64,000 nucleotides of DNA from Parietaria judaica (taxonomy: Eukaryota; Streptophyta; Magnoliopsida; Rosales; Urticaceae). Of the stretch, positions 50,947 through 64,000 are shown one piece after another (positions within the stretch are counted from its first letter, which is position 1; every line of letters begins with the position of its first letter). Where the stretch lies: positions 12,431,501-12,495,500 of the forward strand of contig OX940870.1 of the NCBI GenBank assembly GCA_954871525.1. Direction: 5' to 3'. The translations under genes were made by a program, and so were the position numbers. The notes below the pieces were generated by a model. That model ran no database searches and was not told the origin of the DNA. It was given only the letters and a program-made list of their open reading frames with translations.

Positions 50947-51734
50947 TGTTAATGCCGAAAAATTGGATCAACACTTAAAGCGGCCCAAGTATTGATTTTG
51001 GGCCGGGCCCAATGACCTCTTGACGGTCAAAGGGGGTCTTGAAGCTTGATTCGTAATTCTTGATACGCCGGAAATTTCTTACAGAACTCCGTCTCCGTAT
51101 ATCTTGCTGAAATAATGAAATAAACGTGAACTTTAAGGGGGTACGGAGGGGGTGCCTCCGTATCCACCTCCGACGCTCAACATTAGTCGGGTATTTAAGT
51201 CGGGGTATTTAAGAGAATGGAAAACGGAGGTTTTATCGCTTTAGAGCGTTTTTTGTGAGTTTATCTGAGTTATTGAAGTTACCGTTTTGATTGAAATGAG
51301 CTTCTATTTATAGAAGGGTGCAGGGACCTCTTAGTAATTAATAATTACTTTGCTGGGCTCCTGAGCAATTATGATATTGCTTGCGCGGTGCTCGGTGCGC
51401 GGTGCTCGGTGCTCGGTGCGCGGTGCGTGTTGCGCGTTGCGCGATGCTCAGTGCGTGGTGCTCGGTGCTCGGTGCGCGGTGCTCTTAATTAATATAAAGT
51501 CCCTTTTGTGGTAAAAGTAACTATACTTTTACTGGCTTAATTTGGGCCGAGCCCCGTTGACTTTTTAGGTTGACTTTCTGGACCGAGTCCCTTTGACTTT
51601 TTTGCGCCGAGTCCCGCTGACTTTTTGTGGCGGGCCCGGGTCGTCTTTGTGGACTTTATTAGTCTTTTAAGCTTTTTGGGTAGTTTTTTTGGGCTGTGCC
51701 TTAATTTTTATCGGTTCCGAAAATACCCATAACA
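50947..51734 (-). repeat. Gypsy LTR, 5' copy, complete
   Basis: This is the full LTR with matched TG...CA ends on the minus strand. It contains a 98-bp heptamer array at 51387-51484. Confidence 0.85.
51387..51484. repeat. Fourteen-unit GGTGCTC/GGTGCGC heptamer array
   Basis: The array can be read as 14 heptamers, most of them GGTGCTC or GGTGCGC with a few variants (GTTGCGC, GATGCTC, AGTGCGT). The homologous place in the other LTR has two units. The expansion therefore happened after insertion in this LTR, or contraction occurred in the other. Confidence 0.85.
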
Positions 51735-51739
51735 CAACG

Positions 51740-52493
51740 TAACAATCATTTATTCGTGTGACTCGAGCATTGCAAAAGTCATAGTACATTTGCCTTTTTT
51801 ACCTCTCTTTAACTTAATAATTGTCATTATTCATCAGCATTCATTGACTATTTTACGCATACGTTTGCATTGCTTTTTGAGTTTTGCTTTCTACCAAAAT
51901 ATAACACAAAAAGAATAATTAATCTATATACATAAAAAAAAAAAAGAGTAAAATACTGTATCCAAACGTGGGAAATGATAAAAGAGGCTAATTTAATTAC
52001 CTTTGACAAAGGAAATACCAATTTTGAAATAATTTGAATCCTTCACATATTGATTTCCAGTTTCCAACATCATTTTGTAGCTCTTCCTTATTTATATAAT
52101 ACATTATACATATAATACATACAAAGGACTGTATATTGTAATTAAACGACTTATAATCACATTGAACACAAAAGTTATTGAATTATTAAGGCACTGCTAC
52201 TGTAATTAACGAAATAGGTGAGCAAAAAATATAATATTGTAGAAAACAAATGTTGTTGCCGTCGCTCTTGTCATCAATTTAAAAAATTAAATCACCAACA
52301 TAAGTAAATAGAAATTAAGTGAATAATCATGAAGCTTCAATAGCTATAGAAAGACATAAACGGAAGAATAACTAGAAAGTTTAACAGTTCTAAATTAACA
52401 AACATTATAAAATCATATGAGATTGATTTATAATATATTGATTATTGTAAAGTGTATATACTGTATAATATGTTGTGCGTATGTTTATTATTA
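51740..52493. other. AT-rich spacer, no gene seen
   Basis: No exon, RNA gene or bounded element was recognised in this stretch. Confidence 0.5.
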
Positions 52494-53027
52494 TTTATAT
52501 AAGGGTTAATTTCGGGTAAGTACCATTACTCTACAAATGTGGCTCATTAAGTACCAATTTTTTTTAAGCGGACAAAGTACCAATTCTTTTTATTTGGACC
52601 TTCTGCCAGCTAACCGTCTCCAACCGTTACTCTGAACCACGTGTCAATCCCACAAGTCTTCTTAGTATTTAATTTTAAAGGTTTAAATTAATTTTTTTTA
52701 CTTAACTGAATTAAAAAAGAAAGGAATAATAACTATAAAATTAAATTCTCTCTACTCTAACCCTAAATCTCTCGACCGTTTCCTCTAAAAACCTTTCTCT
52801 TTTAATTCAGTTAAGTAAAAAGAATTAATTTAAAACCTTTGAAATTAAATACTGAGAAGACTTGTGGGATTGACACGTGGTTCAGAGTAACGGTTGGAGA
52901 TGTTGAGCTGACGGAAGGTCCAAATATAAAGAATTGGTACTTTGTCCGCTTTAAAAAAATAATTGGTACTTATTGGGCCACATTTGCAAAGAAATAGTAC
53001 TTTTGCCGAGATTAACCCTTTATATAA
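52494..53027. mobile_element. Mutator-like hairpin MITE with 9-bp duplication
   Basis: The element spans 52503-53018. It begins GGGTTAATTTCGGG and ends with the complement of GGGTTAATCTCGG. TTTATATAA flanks both sides (52494-52502 and 53019-53027). The inverted arms are about 230 bases each and cover nearly the whole element. They contain AAGTACCAATT, CAACCGTTACTCTGAACCAC and CTTAACTGAATT blocks. No protein is encoded. The 9-bp duplication and long terminal inverted repeats fit a Mutator-derived MITE. Confidence 0.88.
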
Positions 53028-53222
53028 CACATACTCCTAGTGTTGTGCCGTGTGTATGTTTTGATGTCTATATATGACTCTGTGGAAGCCTGTAAGCGGA
53101 TCTAGGATTTTTTTGTAGGGGAGGTCTTTTTTTTTCTTTTTTTTTTGAACGACTTTCCCAATTGATCACATTTCCAAATACGAAATTTTAAGAGAATCAT
53201 ACAAAATTTGGATATAAGATAG

Positions 53223-53897
53223 TGTTGATCACCCATCGGTGACACAAGATCATGTGTGTCACAGTCACTTAAAGATAAGGAGCCTATCGGGTGATGACAT
53301 TCAGTCACCATCCGGGGACGGTAAAGATGAGCCAACGGCTATATATGCAAAGCTCGTAGAGCGGTTAGAAAAACCAGACCATAAGCAAATAGAGAGAGAA
53401 TCAAGAAAAGAGAGAGTTCTTGAGAGACAGAGCTTCTCAGGCGAGTCAGATGGTGGATACGACGACGAAGGTGACGACGGAGTACGGAGAGGGAAGGCTC
53501 GGGAACGACAGACAGAGGTGCACACTCTGGGGATCTGTCGGAGCTTCTTCGCGGCGTCAAAGAGGTTCGTTCGCACCGGGGTTCTGATCACCGGCATTCT
53601 CTGGGTCTGGTTTATCTCCGATCACCGTGAAGAGCGCTGCAAGACGGAGTTCAACTCGTCATCAGGTAGCGTACAGTGGTGTCGTCGGAGATTGAGGAGA
53701 AAGGAGCTGTGAGTTTGAGTTCAACGGGAAGATCATCTTCTGGAGAAGATCGAGTCTTTTGTGACTGGTTGTGTAATTCAAACATCATCGAGATCAATAA
53801 AGTGTTAGTCTTTTGCCGTCCAATTCTATCGTGTTATTCCGCATTTGTTCGTGGTCATCGATATTCATTATCGGGTTGCTGGGTTAAATCCCCAACA
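53223..53897 (+). repeat. Copia 5' LTR
   Basis: 675 bp, beginning TGTTGATCACCC and ending AAATCCCCAACA. A TATA box (TATATAT, 53340-53346) is present. It is followed by AG and the primer-binding site. Confidence 0.93.
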
Positions 53898-53899
53898 AG

Positions 53900-53911
53900 T
53901 GGTATCAGAGC
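53900..53911 (+). other. Copia primer-binding site
   Basis: TGGTATCAGAGC is the complement of the 3' end of initiator tRNA-Met, the usual primer of plant Copia elements. It lies two bases after the LTR. A second copy follows the middle LTR at 59082-59093. Confidence 0.9.
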
Positions 53912-54055
53912 TTCTTCTCTCGGTGAATCAAGGAAGGGTTCATCGGAGAATCAAGATCCGAGTTCAAGAACCGAACAAGAAAGTAAAGGAGTTCAAGATT
54001 CTGAATCTTGACGAAGATTGTCAGAGTCACTCCTTCAAGACACGATAAGGAAATC

Positions 54056-57000
54056 ATGGGACCTGACAAGACAGACATCGCGAAGTTCACTGGCGATAGT
54101 GACTTCAACATCTGGAAGATCAAGATGCACGCACAGATGTGCCAGATGCGCCTCGACAAGGCGCTCAAGGGCAATGAGGCATTCTCGGAGAAGCTGAGTG
54201 AGGAGGACAAGGAAGACATCATGACAAGGGCGAGAAGCACCATTATTATCGCTCTCAGAGATGATGTCATCAGAGACATCCAAGACGAGACGACAGCTGC
54301 AGGAATCTGGAAGCGTCTCGATGAGACGTACAACAGGAAGTCCTGGGCGAACGAGTTGTTTCTCAAACAACGGATGTATACCCTCAAGATGGCTCCGGGA
54401 TCATCGCTGAAGCAACACTTTATCGAATTCAAGAAGATCATCACAGATCTGAAGACGATAAACGTGGAGGTCCCGTCGAAGGATCAAGCACTCCTCCTAC
54501 TGAATTCGGTATCGGGGATGTACGACAGGATCCAGGACATTCTGCTATTTAGTGGCAGGGAGACCCTCAACGTCGACGATGTCAAGACGGCCGTGCTAGC
54601 CAAGGAGGCTCAGCGCAAGCAGGAGGGCAAGTTCGATGGAAGATCAGGTGGAGCGGAGAGCCTCGTCGTTAACCGTGAAAGATCGGCTAAGCGAGAGAAG
54701 TTCAGGAAAGGCTCACCGAGGCGATCATCATCGAGGCCGAGAAGCGGCAAATGTTACAACTGTAACAAGGAAGGACATTTCAAGAGAGATTGTCCCGAGA
54801 AGAGAACGGGTAAGCCGTTCAGAAGGAATAGCGACGACAGTCCAGCGAACGCTTCCCAGGTATCGGGAGGGTACGATAGCGCTGAGGTCCTCGCGATGAT
54901 GCCGACCAGCATGCGAACAGCGTGGATACTGGATTCGGGATGCTCGTACCACATGAGTCACGAGCAGAGTTGGTTCGAGGGGATGAAGGCCGACGAGGAG
55001 GTCATGCCAGTATCGACGGGCACCGAGGAGATGTGCGCTGTCGAGGGGATTGGGTCGATATCATTAAGACTCAAGGATGGCACACGGAGAACCCTGAACC
55101 AAGTAAGGTATGTCCCTGGACTCAAACTAAATCTTATTTCTTTGGGTGTCCTCGAAGAGCAGGGATACTCATGGAAGTCATGCAAGGGTGGCTTAAAAGT
55201 CACAAAGGGTGCGATGACATTCATGAGGGCTTATCGGTACAATGGCATATACATCCTGGAGGGTGAGACTGCCATCGGGGAAGCAGCAAATATCTCAGCG
55301 ACAGTGTCGAAAACCACTCTATGGCACGATAGACTGGGGCATGTTAGCGAGAAGGGGCTTGATATACTCAAGCGAGGAGGCTGCTTCGGGAACGATAAGG
55401 TGGAGAAGCTCGACTTCTGCGAACACTGTGTGTTTGGGAAGCATCATCGGGTGAAATTCGGCAAGGGGTCTCACACGAGCAAGTCAGTTCTTGACTATGT
55501 TCACTCTGACTTGTGGGGACCGGCACGAGTAGATTCGCATGGAGGAAACATATATTTTATCTCCTTCATCGACGACTACTCAAGGAAGCTCTGGGTTTAT
55601 ATGATCAGATCAAAGGACAAGGCTTTCGAAGCCTTTGTCAACTGGCGCGCACTTGTTGAGAATCAGTGCGGGAAGAGGCTCTTACATCTCCGCACGGACA
55701 ATGGATTGGAGTATCTGTCCGAGGAGTTCAATGATCACTGCCGGAAGGCAGGCATCCGACGATCCAAGACAGTGAGGCACACACCTCAACAGAACGGTCT
55801 CGCTGAAAGGATGAACCGAACCATCATGGAACGAGTAAGGTGTATGCTCTCGAGGGCAAATTTGTCATCACGGTTCTGGGGAGAAGCTGTCCATACAGCG
55901 GCCTATCTGATAAATAGGTTGCCATCGTCTGCGATAGACTTTGAAGTTCCTCAGAAGCGATGCACAAATTGACCAGAGCACACCGACTACTCCAAACTTA
56001 AAGTCTTTGGCTGTACAGCTTACTATCATGTAAACGATGGTAAGCTTGTACCTAGGGCCAAGAAAGGACTGTTCATGGGGTACCCCGACGGAGTTAAAGG
56101 GTACCGGATTTGGTGTTCGGAGTCACGAAAGTGCATCATCAGCCGAGACGTCACTTTCAATGAAGAAAGTTTCTTGGAAGGCAAGGCAACCCCGACAAGA
56201 CCTGAAGATCTCTATGAAGGAGACGGATTTCAGCTTGAGGTGGAGCTTTGCGATGAGCCAGTACGAAAAGAGGCTCATCGGGTGTATTTTACCCGAGGAG
56301 CTCTTATCGGAAACCCAGAGGAAAATGGCCGAAGAGGTGATCGCGAAGAGAATTTGCGACAAGGAATTCCCGACGAGCATACCCGACAAGGTATGCGAGA
56401 AGAGCTATCGCGACGAGAATCCCGCGATGAGGAACTTCCGAAGTTCCGACAAGGTACCTGCGATGAAGCTTCGTCGAGCGGCAGCAAAGGAAGTCCGATA
56501 AGAAAAGATCGAGCAGAATCCAGCCGACAAGATCATAGGGAGCAGGTCTCATCGAACAGCGATGAGGTGTCTAGCGAAGAGGACAGCGAGGAAGAGGCTC
56601 TCAGAGCCGAAGAGGAGAATCCCGACGAGGGATACCTACTTTCTCGGGATATGCCCCGACGGGCTATCAGGAAGCCGATAAGATACGCCCACGCCGAGAT
56701 GGTGGCTTATGCTTTCAACACTGCAGGTGTCGAAATCGACAACGAGCCTCGCTCGTTCAGTGAAGCCATCAGGTCCAGCGACGAGAAGAAGTGGCGAGCG
56801 GCAATGGACGAAGAGATGAACTCTCTTCACCAGAACAATACTTGGGTCCTTGTTCCGGAGCCGAAGAACTGCAAGATTGTCGGCTGTCGATGGCTATACA
56901 AGGTGAAGCCAAGTGCACCAGGAGGCGAGCCGGCGAGGTTCAAAGCCAGGTTGGTGGCGAAGGGATTCACACAGCGAGAAGGTATAGACTTCAATGAAGT

Positions 57001-58351
57001 CTTCTCGCCAGAGGTAAAGCATACATCGATAAGGGTGCTACTTTCGATGGTTGCGAAGTTCAACTGGGAGCTTGAACAGATGGATGTGAATACAGCCTTC
57101 CTACATGGAGAACTCGAGGAGAAAATCCTCATGCAACAACCCGAGGGGTTCGTGCAGAAGGGAAAAGAGGATTGGGTTTGCTCTCTTAAGAAGTCCTTGT
57201 ACGGACTTAAGCAATCTCCTCGACAATGGTATAAGAGGTTTGACACATTCATGCAGAAGAATTCCTATCGGAGGAGCAGACACGACAACTGTGTCTACTT
57301 CAGAACGACAAGCAGCGGTGTGAGTATTTACTTACTCCTATATGTTGACGATATGCTCATCATTTCCAGCAGTACTGGAGAAATCAGGAAACTTAAGGAC
57401 TCATTGAAGTCAGAGTTCGAGATGAAGGACTTGGGGCCAGCGAGAAGGATTCTCGGGATGGACATCCGAAGAGACCGCGCGAGAGGCCATCTCAGCGTCT
57501 CGCAAACGGACTACTTCAGGAAGTTCATCGAGAAGTTCCAAATGGAGAAGGCCAAGCCTTCGAAACAGCCCCTCGCACCTCACTTCAAACTCTGTAATGA
57601 GTTAAGCCCGACGACAGAGGCTGAGGAGAAGAGGATGGGACTTGTGCCATACACAAGTGCCGTCGGAAGCCTCATGTACGGGATAATCTGCACGAGACCA
57701 GATTTGGCCTATGCAGTAAGCTTGGTAAGCCGGTACATGGCTAACCCGGGGCAAGAGCACTGGAATGCCGTCAAATGGATCCTTCGATACTTGGCGGGCA
57801 GTTCCGACAAGGGCCTGATTTACTCCAGCGAGGAGACAAAGGAATCAGTGATTCAAGGCTTCGTTGACTCAGATTATGCAGGAGACCTCGACAAGCGAAG
57901 ATCTCTCACCGGATACAACTTCAAGGTGTTCGGAAATCTAGTCAGCTGGAAGGCATCGCTTCAGCACATTGTGGCCTTATCAACCACTGAGGCTGAATAC
58001 GTGGCGATCACTGAGGCTGCTAAGGAAGGGCTCTGGCTGAAAGGGTTTCTCACAGAGCTAGGATTCGAGCAAAGGTCCTTCGACCTTTACTGCGACAGCC
58101 AGTCCGCGATACACTTGTGTAAGAATCAGATGTATCACGAGAGGACCAAGCATATCGACATTAGGCTGCACTTCGTCAAGGACATCGTAGAGTTGAATAC
58201 GATGAAGGTTTTCAAGATCGGAACCGATGAGAACCCGGCGGACATGATCACTAAGGTGATTCCGGTCGGCAAGTTCGAACAGAGCTTGGTTCAGCTCGGG
58301 GTTGGTGATACCCAACCAGAGCCGAAGGATAAGGGTGGATCGAGCGCCTAA
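54056..58351 (+). pseudogene. Copia gag-pol polyprotein with one internal stop
   Basis: One frame runs from ATG at 54056 (MGPDKTDIAKFTG) to the stop at 58351, 1431 codons, broken only by TGA at 55970-55972 (codon 639). Domains in order are the Copia gag (UBN2-like, with FNIWKIKMHAQ), then the zinc knuckle CYNCNKEGHFKRDC from about residue 233. The aspartic protease WILDSGCSYHM lies near 290. Integrase follows, with the HHCC finger from about 423 and the catalytic core (DYVHSDLWG, LRTDNGLEYL, PQQNGLAERMN). Reverse transcriptase has [11 protein letters not shown] near 1093-1103. RNase H has [17 protein letters not shown] and [11 protein letters not shown]. The stop lies between integrase and RT. 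A single C-to-T change in CGA could produce it. All other motifs are intact, so the copy is young. Confidence 0.93.
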
Positions 58352-58404
58352 GCTCGAGGACAGGGGCAAATTATCAATAAGCGACGATGACACAAGGTGG
58401 AGAT

Positions 58405-59079
58405 TGTTGATCACCCATCGGTGACACAAGATCATGTGTGTCACAGTCACTTAAAGATAAGGAGCCTATCGGGTGATGACATTCAGTCACCATCCGGGGA
58501 CGGTAAAGATGAGCCAACGGCTATATATGCAAAGCTCGTAGAGCGGTTAGAAAAACCAGACCATAAGCAAATAGAGAGAGAATCAAGAAAAGAGAGAGTT
58601 CTTGAGAGACAGAGCTTCTCAGGCGAGTCAGATGGTGGATACGACGACGAAGGTGACGACGGAGTACGGAGAGGGAAGGCTCGGGAACGACAGACAGAGG
58701 TGCACACTCTGGGGATCTGTCGGAGCTTCTTCGCGGCGTCAAAGAGGTTCGTTCGCACCGGGGTTCTGATCACCGGCATTCTCTGGGTCTGGTTTATCTC
58801 CGATCACCGTGAAGAGCGCTGCAAGACGGAGTTCAACTCGTCATCAGGTAGCGTACAGTGGTGTCGTCGGAGATTGAGGAGAAAGGAGCTGTGAGTTTGA
58901 GTTCAACGGGAAGATCATCTTCTGGAGAAGATCGAGTCTTTTGTGACTGGTTGTGTAATTCAAACATCATCGAGATCAATAAAGTGTTAGTCTTTTGCCG
59001 TCCAATTCTATCGTGTTATTCCGCATTTGTTCGTGGTCATCGATATTCATTATCGGGTTGCTGGGTTAAATCCCCAACA
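58405..59079 (+). repeat. Copia middle LTR (3' LTR of the full element)
   Basis: 675 bp, with the same ends as the 5' LTR and no difference noticed by eye. It is preceded by a polypurine-like tract (AAGGTGGAGAT). It is followed directly by a second PBS and gag start. Confidence 0.92.
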
Positions 59080-59383
59080 AGTGGTATCAGAGCTTCTTCT
59101 CTCGGTGAATCAAGGAAGGGTTCATCGGAGAATCAAGATCCGAGTTCAAGAACCGAACAAGAAAGTAAAGGAGTTCAAGATTCTGAATCTTGACGAAGAT
59201 TGTCAGAGTCACTCCTTCAAGACACGATAAGGAAATCATGGGACCTGACAAGACAGACATCGCGAAGTTCACCGGCGATGGTGACTTCAACATCTGGAAG
59301 ATCAAGATGCACGCACAGCTGTGCCAGATGCGCCTCGACAAGGCGCTCAAGGGCGATGAGGCATTCTCGGAGAAGCTGAGTGA
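59080..59383 (+). pseudogene. Truncated second copy of the Copia leader and gag start
   Basis: It repeats 53898-54201, with at least four substitutions in gag (for example GATGGTGAC against GATAGTGAC). It encodes the same MGPDKTDIAKFTGDG start. It stops at CTGAGTGA, where it joins LTR sequence. The shared GTGA at the joint suggests microhomology-mediated deletion. Confidence 0.9.
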
Positions 59384-59650
59384 AGAGCGCTGCAATACGG
59401 AGTTCAGCTCGTCATCAGGTAGCGTACGGTGGTGTCGTCGGAGATTGAGGAGAAAGGAGCTGTGAGTTTGAGTTCAACGGGAAGATCATCTTCTGGAGAA
59501 GATCGAGTCTTTTGTGACTGGTTGTGTAATTCAAACATCATCGAGATCAATAAAGTGTTAGTCTTTTGCCGTCCAATTCTATCGTGTTATTCCGCATTTG
59601 TTCGTGGTCATCGATATTCATTATCGGGTTGCTGGGTTAAATCCCCAACA
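59384..59650 (+). repeat. Partial Copia LTR (last 267 bases)
   Basis: It corresponds to 53631-53897 with a few substitutions (AATACGGAGTTCAGC against AAGACGGAGTTCAAC). It ends at CCCCAACA and is followed by the GATAG duplication. Confidence 0.9.
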
Positions 59651-59655
59651 GATAG

Positions 59656-59658
<3 letters not shown>

Positions 59659-59692
<34 letters not shown>

Positions 59693-60027
59693 CTTCTTGA
59701 TTAAGATATTTTAAATTATATTTTGTATGCATAGAGGTTATTTTACTTATATATTATTTTATTTTTTTATAAAATTTGCATAGAAATTATATTATCACAA
59801 ATTAAATTATATCTTGATTAAGATATATTATTTTATATTTTAATAATTGTTTTTTAATAATGCTAACAAATTAAAACACAAATAACCAACTCTAATATGT
59901 AATTACAACTCGATTATTACATAGACTTCCCCAACAATTTTCTTAACTGAATTATTCTTCCAAAAATCACGAAAATCAATCTCGAGAAATAGACTCAAAT
60001 AATTACAGTACAAACGTTCATCAACTT
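59659..60027. other. (AT)n microsatellite and AT-rich 3' flank of the hexokinase gene
   Basis: About 32 bases of alternating AT start near 59660, right after the Copia target duplication. The rest is AT-rich and includes the probable 3' UTR of the hexokinase gene. No other feature is seen. Confidence 0.6.
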
Positions 60028-62223
<2,196 letters not shown>

Positions 62224-64000
62224 TGTGGTATGTCGCGGAGTTACTGTTAGTAGTATCAGAAGTGTGATCCGCGAGAGATTCTCTTTCTATTTCTTGATCG
62301 CGAGAGAGGCTTCAAACAAATATTTGTTTAGTAAACAAGAAAATTAAAGAAAAAAAAGATGAAACGAAAGAAAAGTCTTCAGGTTCTTCTGGTTTATAAC
62401 ACCATTTCATTTAATATAATTGTTTTCAGGTGAAAACAAAGCATTGGGTTTGTTTTGGGACAATCTGTGAAGCATACTATGCGATATCTGGTTTGGTTTT
62501 AAAATTATTTGGTGACATTTTATTCGAGTTAACTAACAGGCAAGAAGTTAGACCGTGCTTTAAACTAAATTGGATGAGAATTTAGAAGGATTAGTGTGAG
62601 TGTGTGATTCGCCAGGAGTGGCCCACCATTGTCGAGCATTCATTACTCTTGTTTGTTTCTGATCAGCTTCAACTATTGATTTTGTTACGACCAAAGGATA
62701 AAAACTTCATTAGGAAGTACCATTGTTTTTACACTTTTACTAATCACATTTCCCATTTCAAATCTTATTGTTACAAACCAACATTGTTTGGTTCGGATAG
62801 TCCCATTGTTGGTTAGATTGTTTGGTTCGATTCAGGTGAAGCACCGGCCCGGGAAAAAATGTTTTTTTTTTAAATAGACATTATCCTAATCGCAAAACAC
62901 TCATTATTATTTATTTCTTGTCGTTTCTATAAAATACGAATTTTGACAATTCGTGTCTGGATCCAAATTATTCGAGTTCCCACAAACCATATGATTTTAA
63001 AAATAAAATAAAATAAAACAATGGTAATTAATTATATAAAAAATCATAAATTACAATGTTTCTAAATAATCTACGGGTATGGTAATTAGTAATTGTAAAT
63101 TTTGTTGAGAAAATATAAAAAAATGGTTAACAAACATAAACATTAATATGTATTTTTTCTAGATAGTTGTGAAGCATCGTAATTATTAATTTTAGAATAA
63201 AAAATTTTAATTTTAACTTATATATGTATTTTAATATTTGCACTTGTTATATGTGCATGCAGTTTTTGAATAACTGCCAAATAGCACCACTCAACTCAAG
63301 AGAATCAAAGCATTATATTTATTGTATTTATTTTCAAAATAAAGATTGCTCGGTACTATGGCACTAAATGCAAAAATTCATGATTATCTATTGTGTTAAT
63401 TAGACATATCCTTAAGATTGAGTGGCTGCACGTGCTATCAGTGATGCTAACATAGCTCCGCCAGTGAATAGTATCACATGTTCTTATACTGAAATATATT
63501 TAATAATACAATGTAACCTTAATCAATAGTGTTAAAGGAAAATCCAAAGCCTCATGAACATTGTTAAGGTGAAAAATCACTTCCGCATTCAAGGATTCAC
63601 GATTGGTGTAACTCCGTCGCATAATAGAGTTTCGTCACTTATCTTTCATCCTTAGCTCATTTCTTCTTCTGGTCCTCTTTAGCGATGAAGTTCTGTCGAT
63701 TAGGCTTCATGGACGAAGCTATGCCAATGGGCATGCCCTCTTAGACGAATATCTTCTTCAATTGTCCTCGTGTGTGCCTTTCCTTTAATTTCTACCTTGG
63801 ATTGCCCCTTCGACTTACTTTATAGGCCTTTTATTAGTATTGGGCTTCTTCAATCAAAGAACAAGTTTAAAAACGATAGAGATAAATTTCGTCTTATCAA
63901 TGCAAATCAATGTGGATGAAACCGTACCTCAAGAAACATTTGTTTAAACTTTAAAGCAATGAGATCGATGTGTAATCTTAGGTAGAAAATAGGAAGACTA
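62224..64000. other. Right-edge region, no gene seen
   Basis: The first 150 bases should be promoter and leader of the hexokinase gene. The remainder is AT-rich. Between about 63420 and 63850 it becomes less AT-rich, with repeated CTTCTTC and TCGCATAATAGAG-type words that could be an LTR fragment. No coding frame or bounded element was supported. Confidence 0.5.

Larger units (their letters stand above)
49117..51739 (-). mobile_element. Gypsy-type LTR retrotransposon, internally deleted
   Basis: The element spans 49122-51734 and reads on the minus strand. CAACG flanks both ends (49117-49121 and 51735-51739). The complete 5' LTR is 50947-51734 (788 bp; minus-strand ends TGTTATGG ... TTAACA). 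The 3' LTR copy is 49122-49807 and lacks its first 15 or so bases plus neighbouring sequence. Between them only the PBS, leader and a truncated gag remain. Protease, RT, RNase H, integrase and the polypurine tract are absent. The element cannot move by itself. Confidence 0.88.
53218..59655 (+). mobile_element. Copia retrotransposon in a three-LTR arrangement
   Basis: The complex spans 53223-59650 and is flanked by GATAG (53218-53222 and 59651-59655). The order is full LTR (53223-53897), PBS and gag-pol, full LTR (58405-59079), PBS and the start of gag (59080-59383), then the last 267 bases of an LTR (59384-59650). The first two LTRs are the same length and appear identical by eye. The right-hand gag start and partial LTR differ from them at several bases. 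A single outer duplication encloses all three. Confidence 0.92.

Noticed and set aside
53239..53712. 157-codon plus-strand open frame, repeated almost exactly at 58397-58894
   Set aside because: Both lie entirely inside the Copia LTR copies or across their edge. The repeat is due to LTR duplication, and the frames match no protein family.

Overview
The window reads as nuclear DNA of a eudicot plant. It is AT-rich and has GT-AG introns, plant-type 40S ribosomal protein S6, a GASA/Snakin peptide gene, a plastid-type hexokinase, TG...CA LTR retrotransposons of both Copia and Gypsy types, and an RPA-carrying Helitron. An AP-2 sigma gene and a HXK3-type hexokinase gene sit in the same neighbourhood. 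From memory, their Arabidopsis counterparts are adjacent (At1g47830 and At1g47840), so this looks like a conserved core stretched by transposons. I cannot name the species.

Layout. 1-2990: decayed LTR-like sequence with a hAT-type element. 2991-28437: a large, old Helitron region. It holds an RPA1-like pseudogene (10033-12614), a RepHel pseudogene (15066-23238) in which the HUH and two-tyrosine motifs are still readable, and a partial second RPA1-like pseudogene (about 23600-27223). A 2.7-kb solo LTR (18909-21644) splits the Rep and helicase halves. A 2.4-kb foldback element (24161-26602) sits in an intron of the second RPA copy. 28900-44700: the gene-rich part, with RPS6 (+), a GASA gene (+), the AP-2 sigma gene (+) and a 12-exon gene (-) for a nuclear-looking protein with weak resemblance to TIME FOR COFFEE. 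G-box palindromes lie upstream of the last gene. 45000-59700: transposon-rich DNA with three hAT-type non-autonomous elements, a possible small secreted peptide gene, two tRNA-Glu copies (one decaying), a Gypsy deletion derivative, a Mutator-like hairpin MITE and a young Copia element in a three-LTR arrangement. 60028-62223: plastid hexokinase (-). The ends of the window hold no recognisable gene.

The host genes are housekeeping or signalling functions (translation, clathrin-mediated endocytosis, peptide signalling or defence, plastid hexose phosphorylation) and do not form one pathway. The sequence is most informative about transposon history. At least seven insertions can be bounded to the base by target-site duplications, and two elements carry deletion junctions with apparent microhomology. 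I found no operon, CRISPR array, or clearly new multi-gene system. The strongest unfamiliar items are the Helitron with two RPA copies and its nested insertions, the foldback element of about 265-bp repeats, the Copia three-LTR array, a heptamer expansion in one Gypsy LTR, the 12-exon gene and the 80-residue secreted-peptide candidate.
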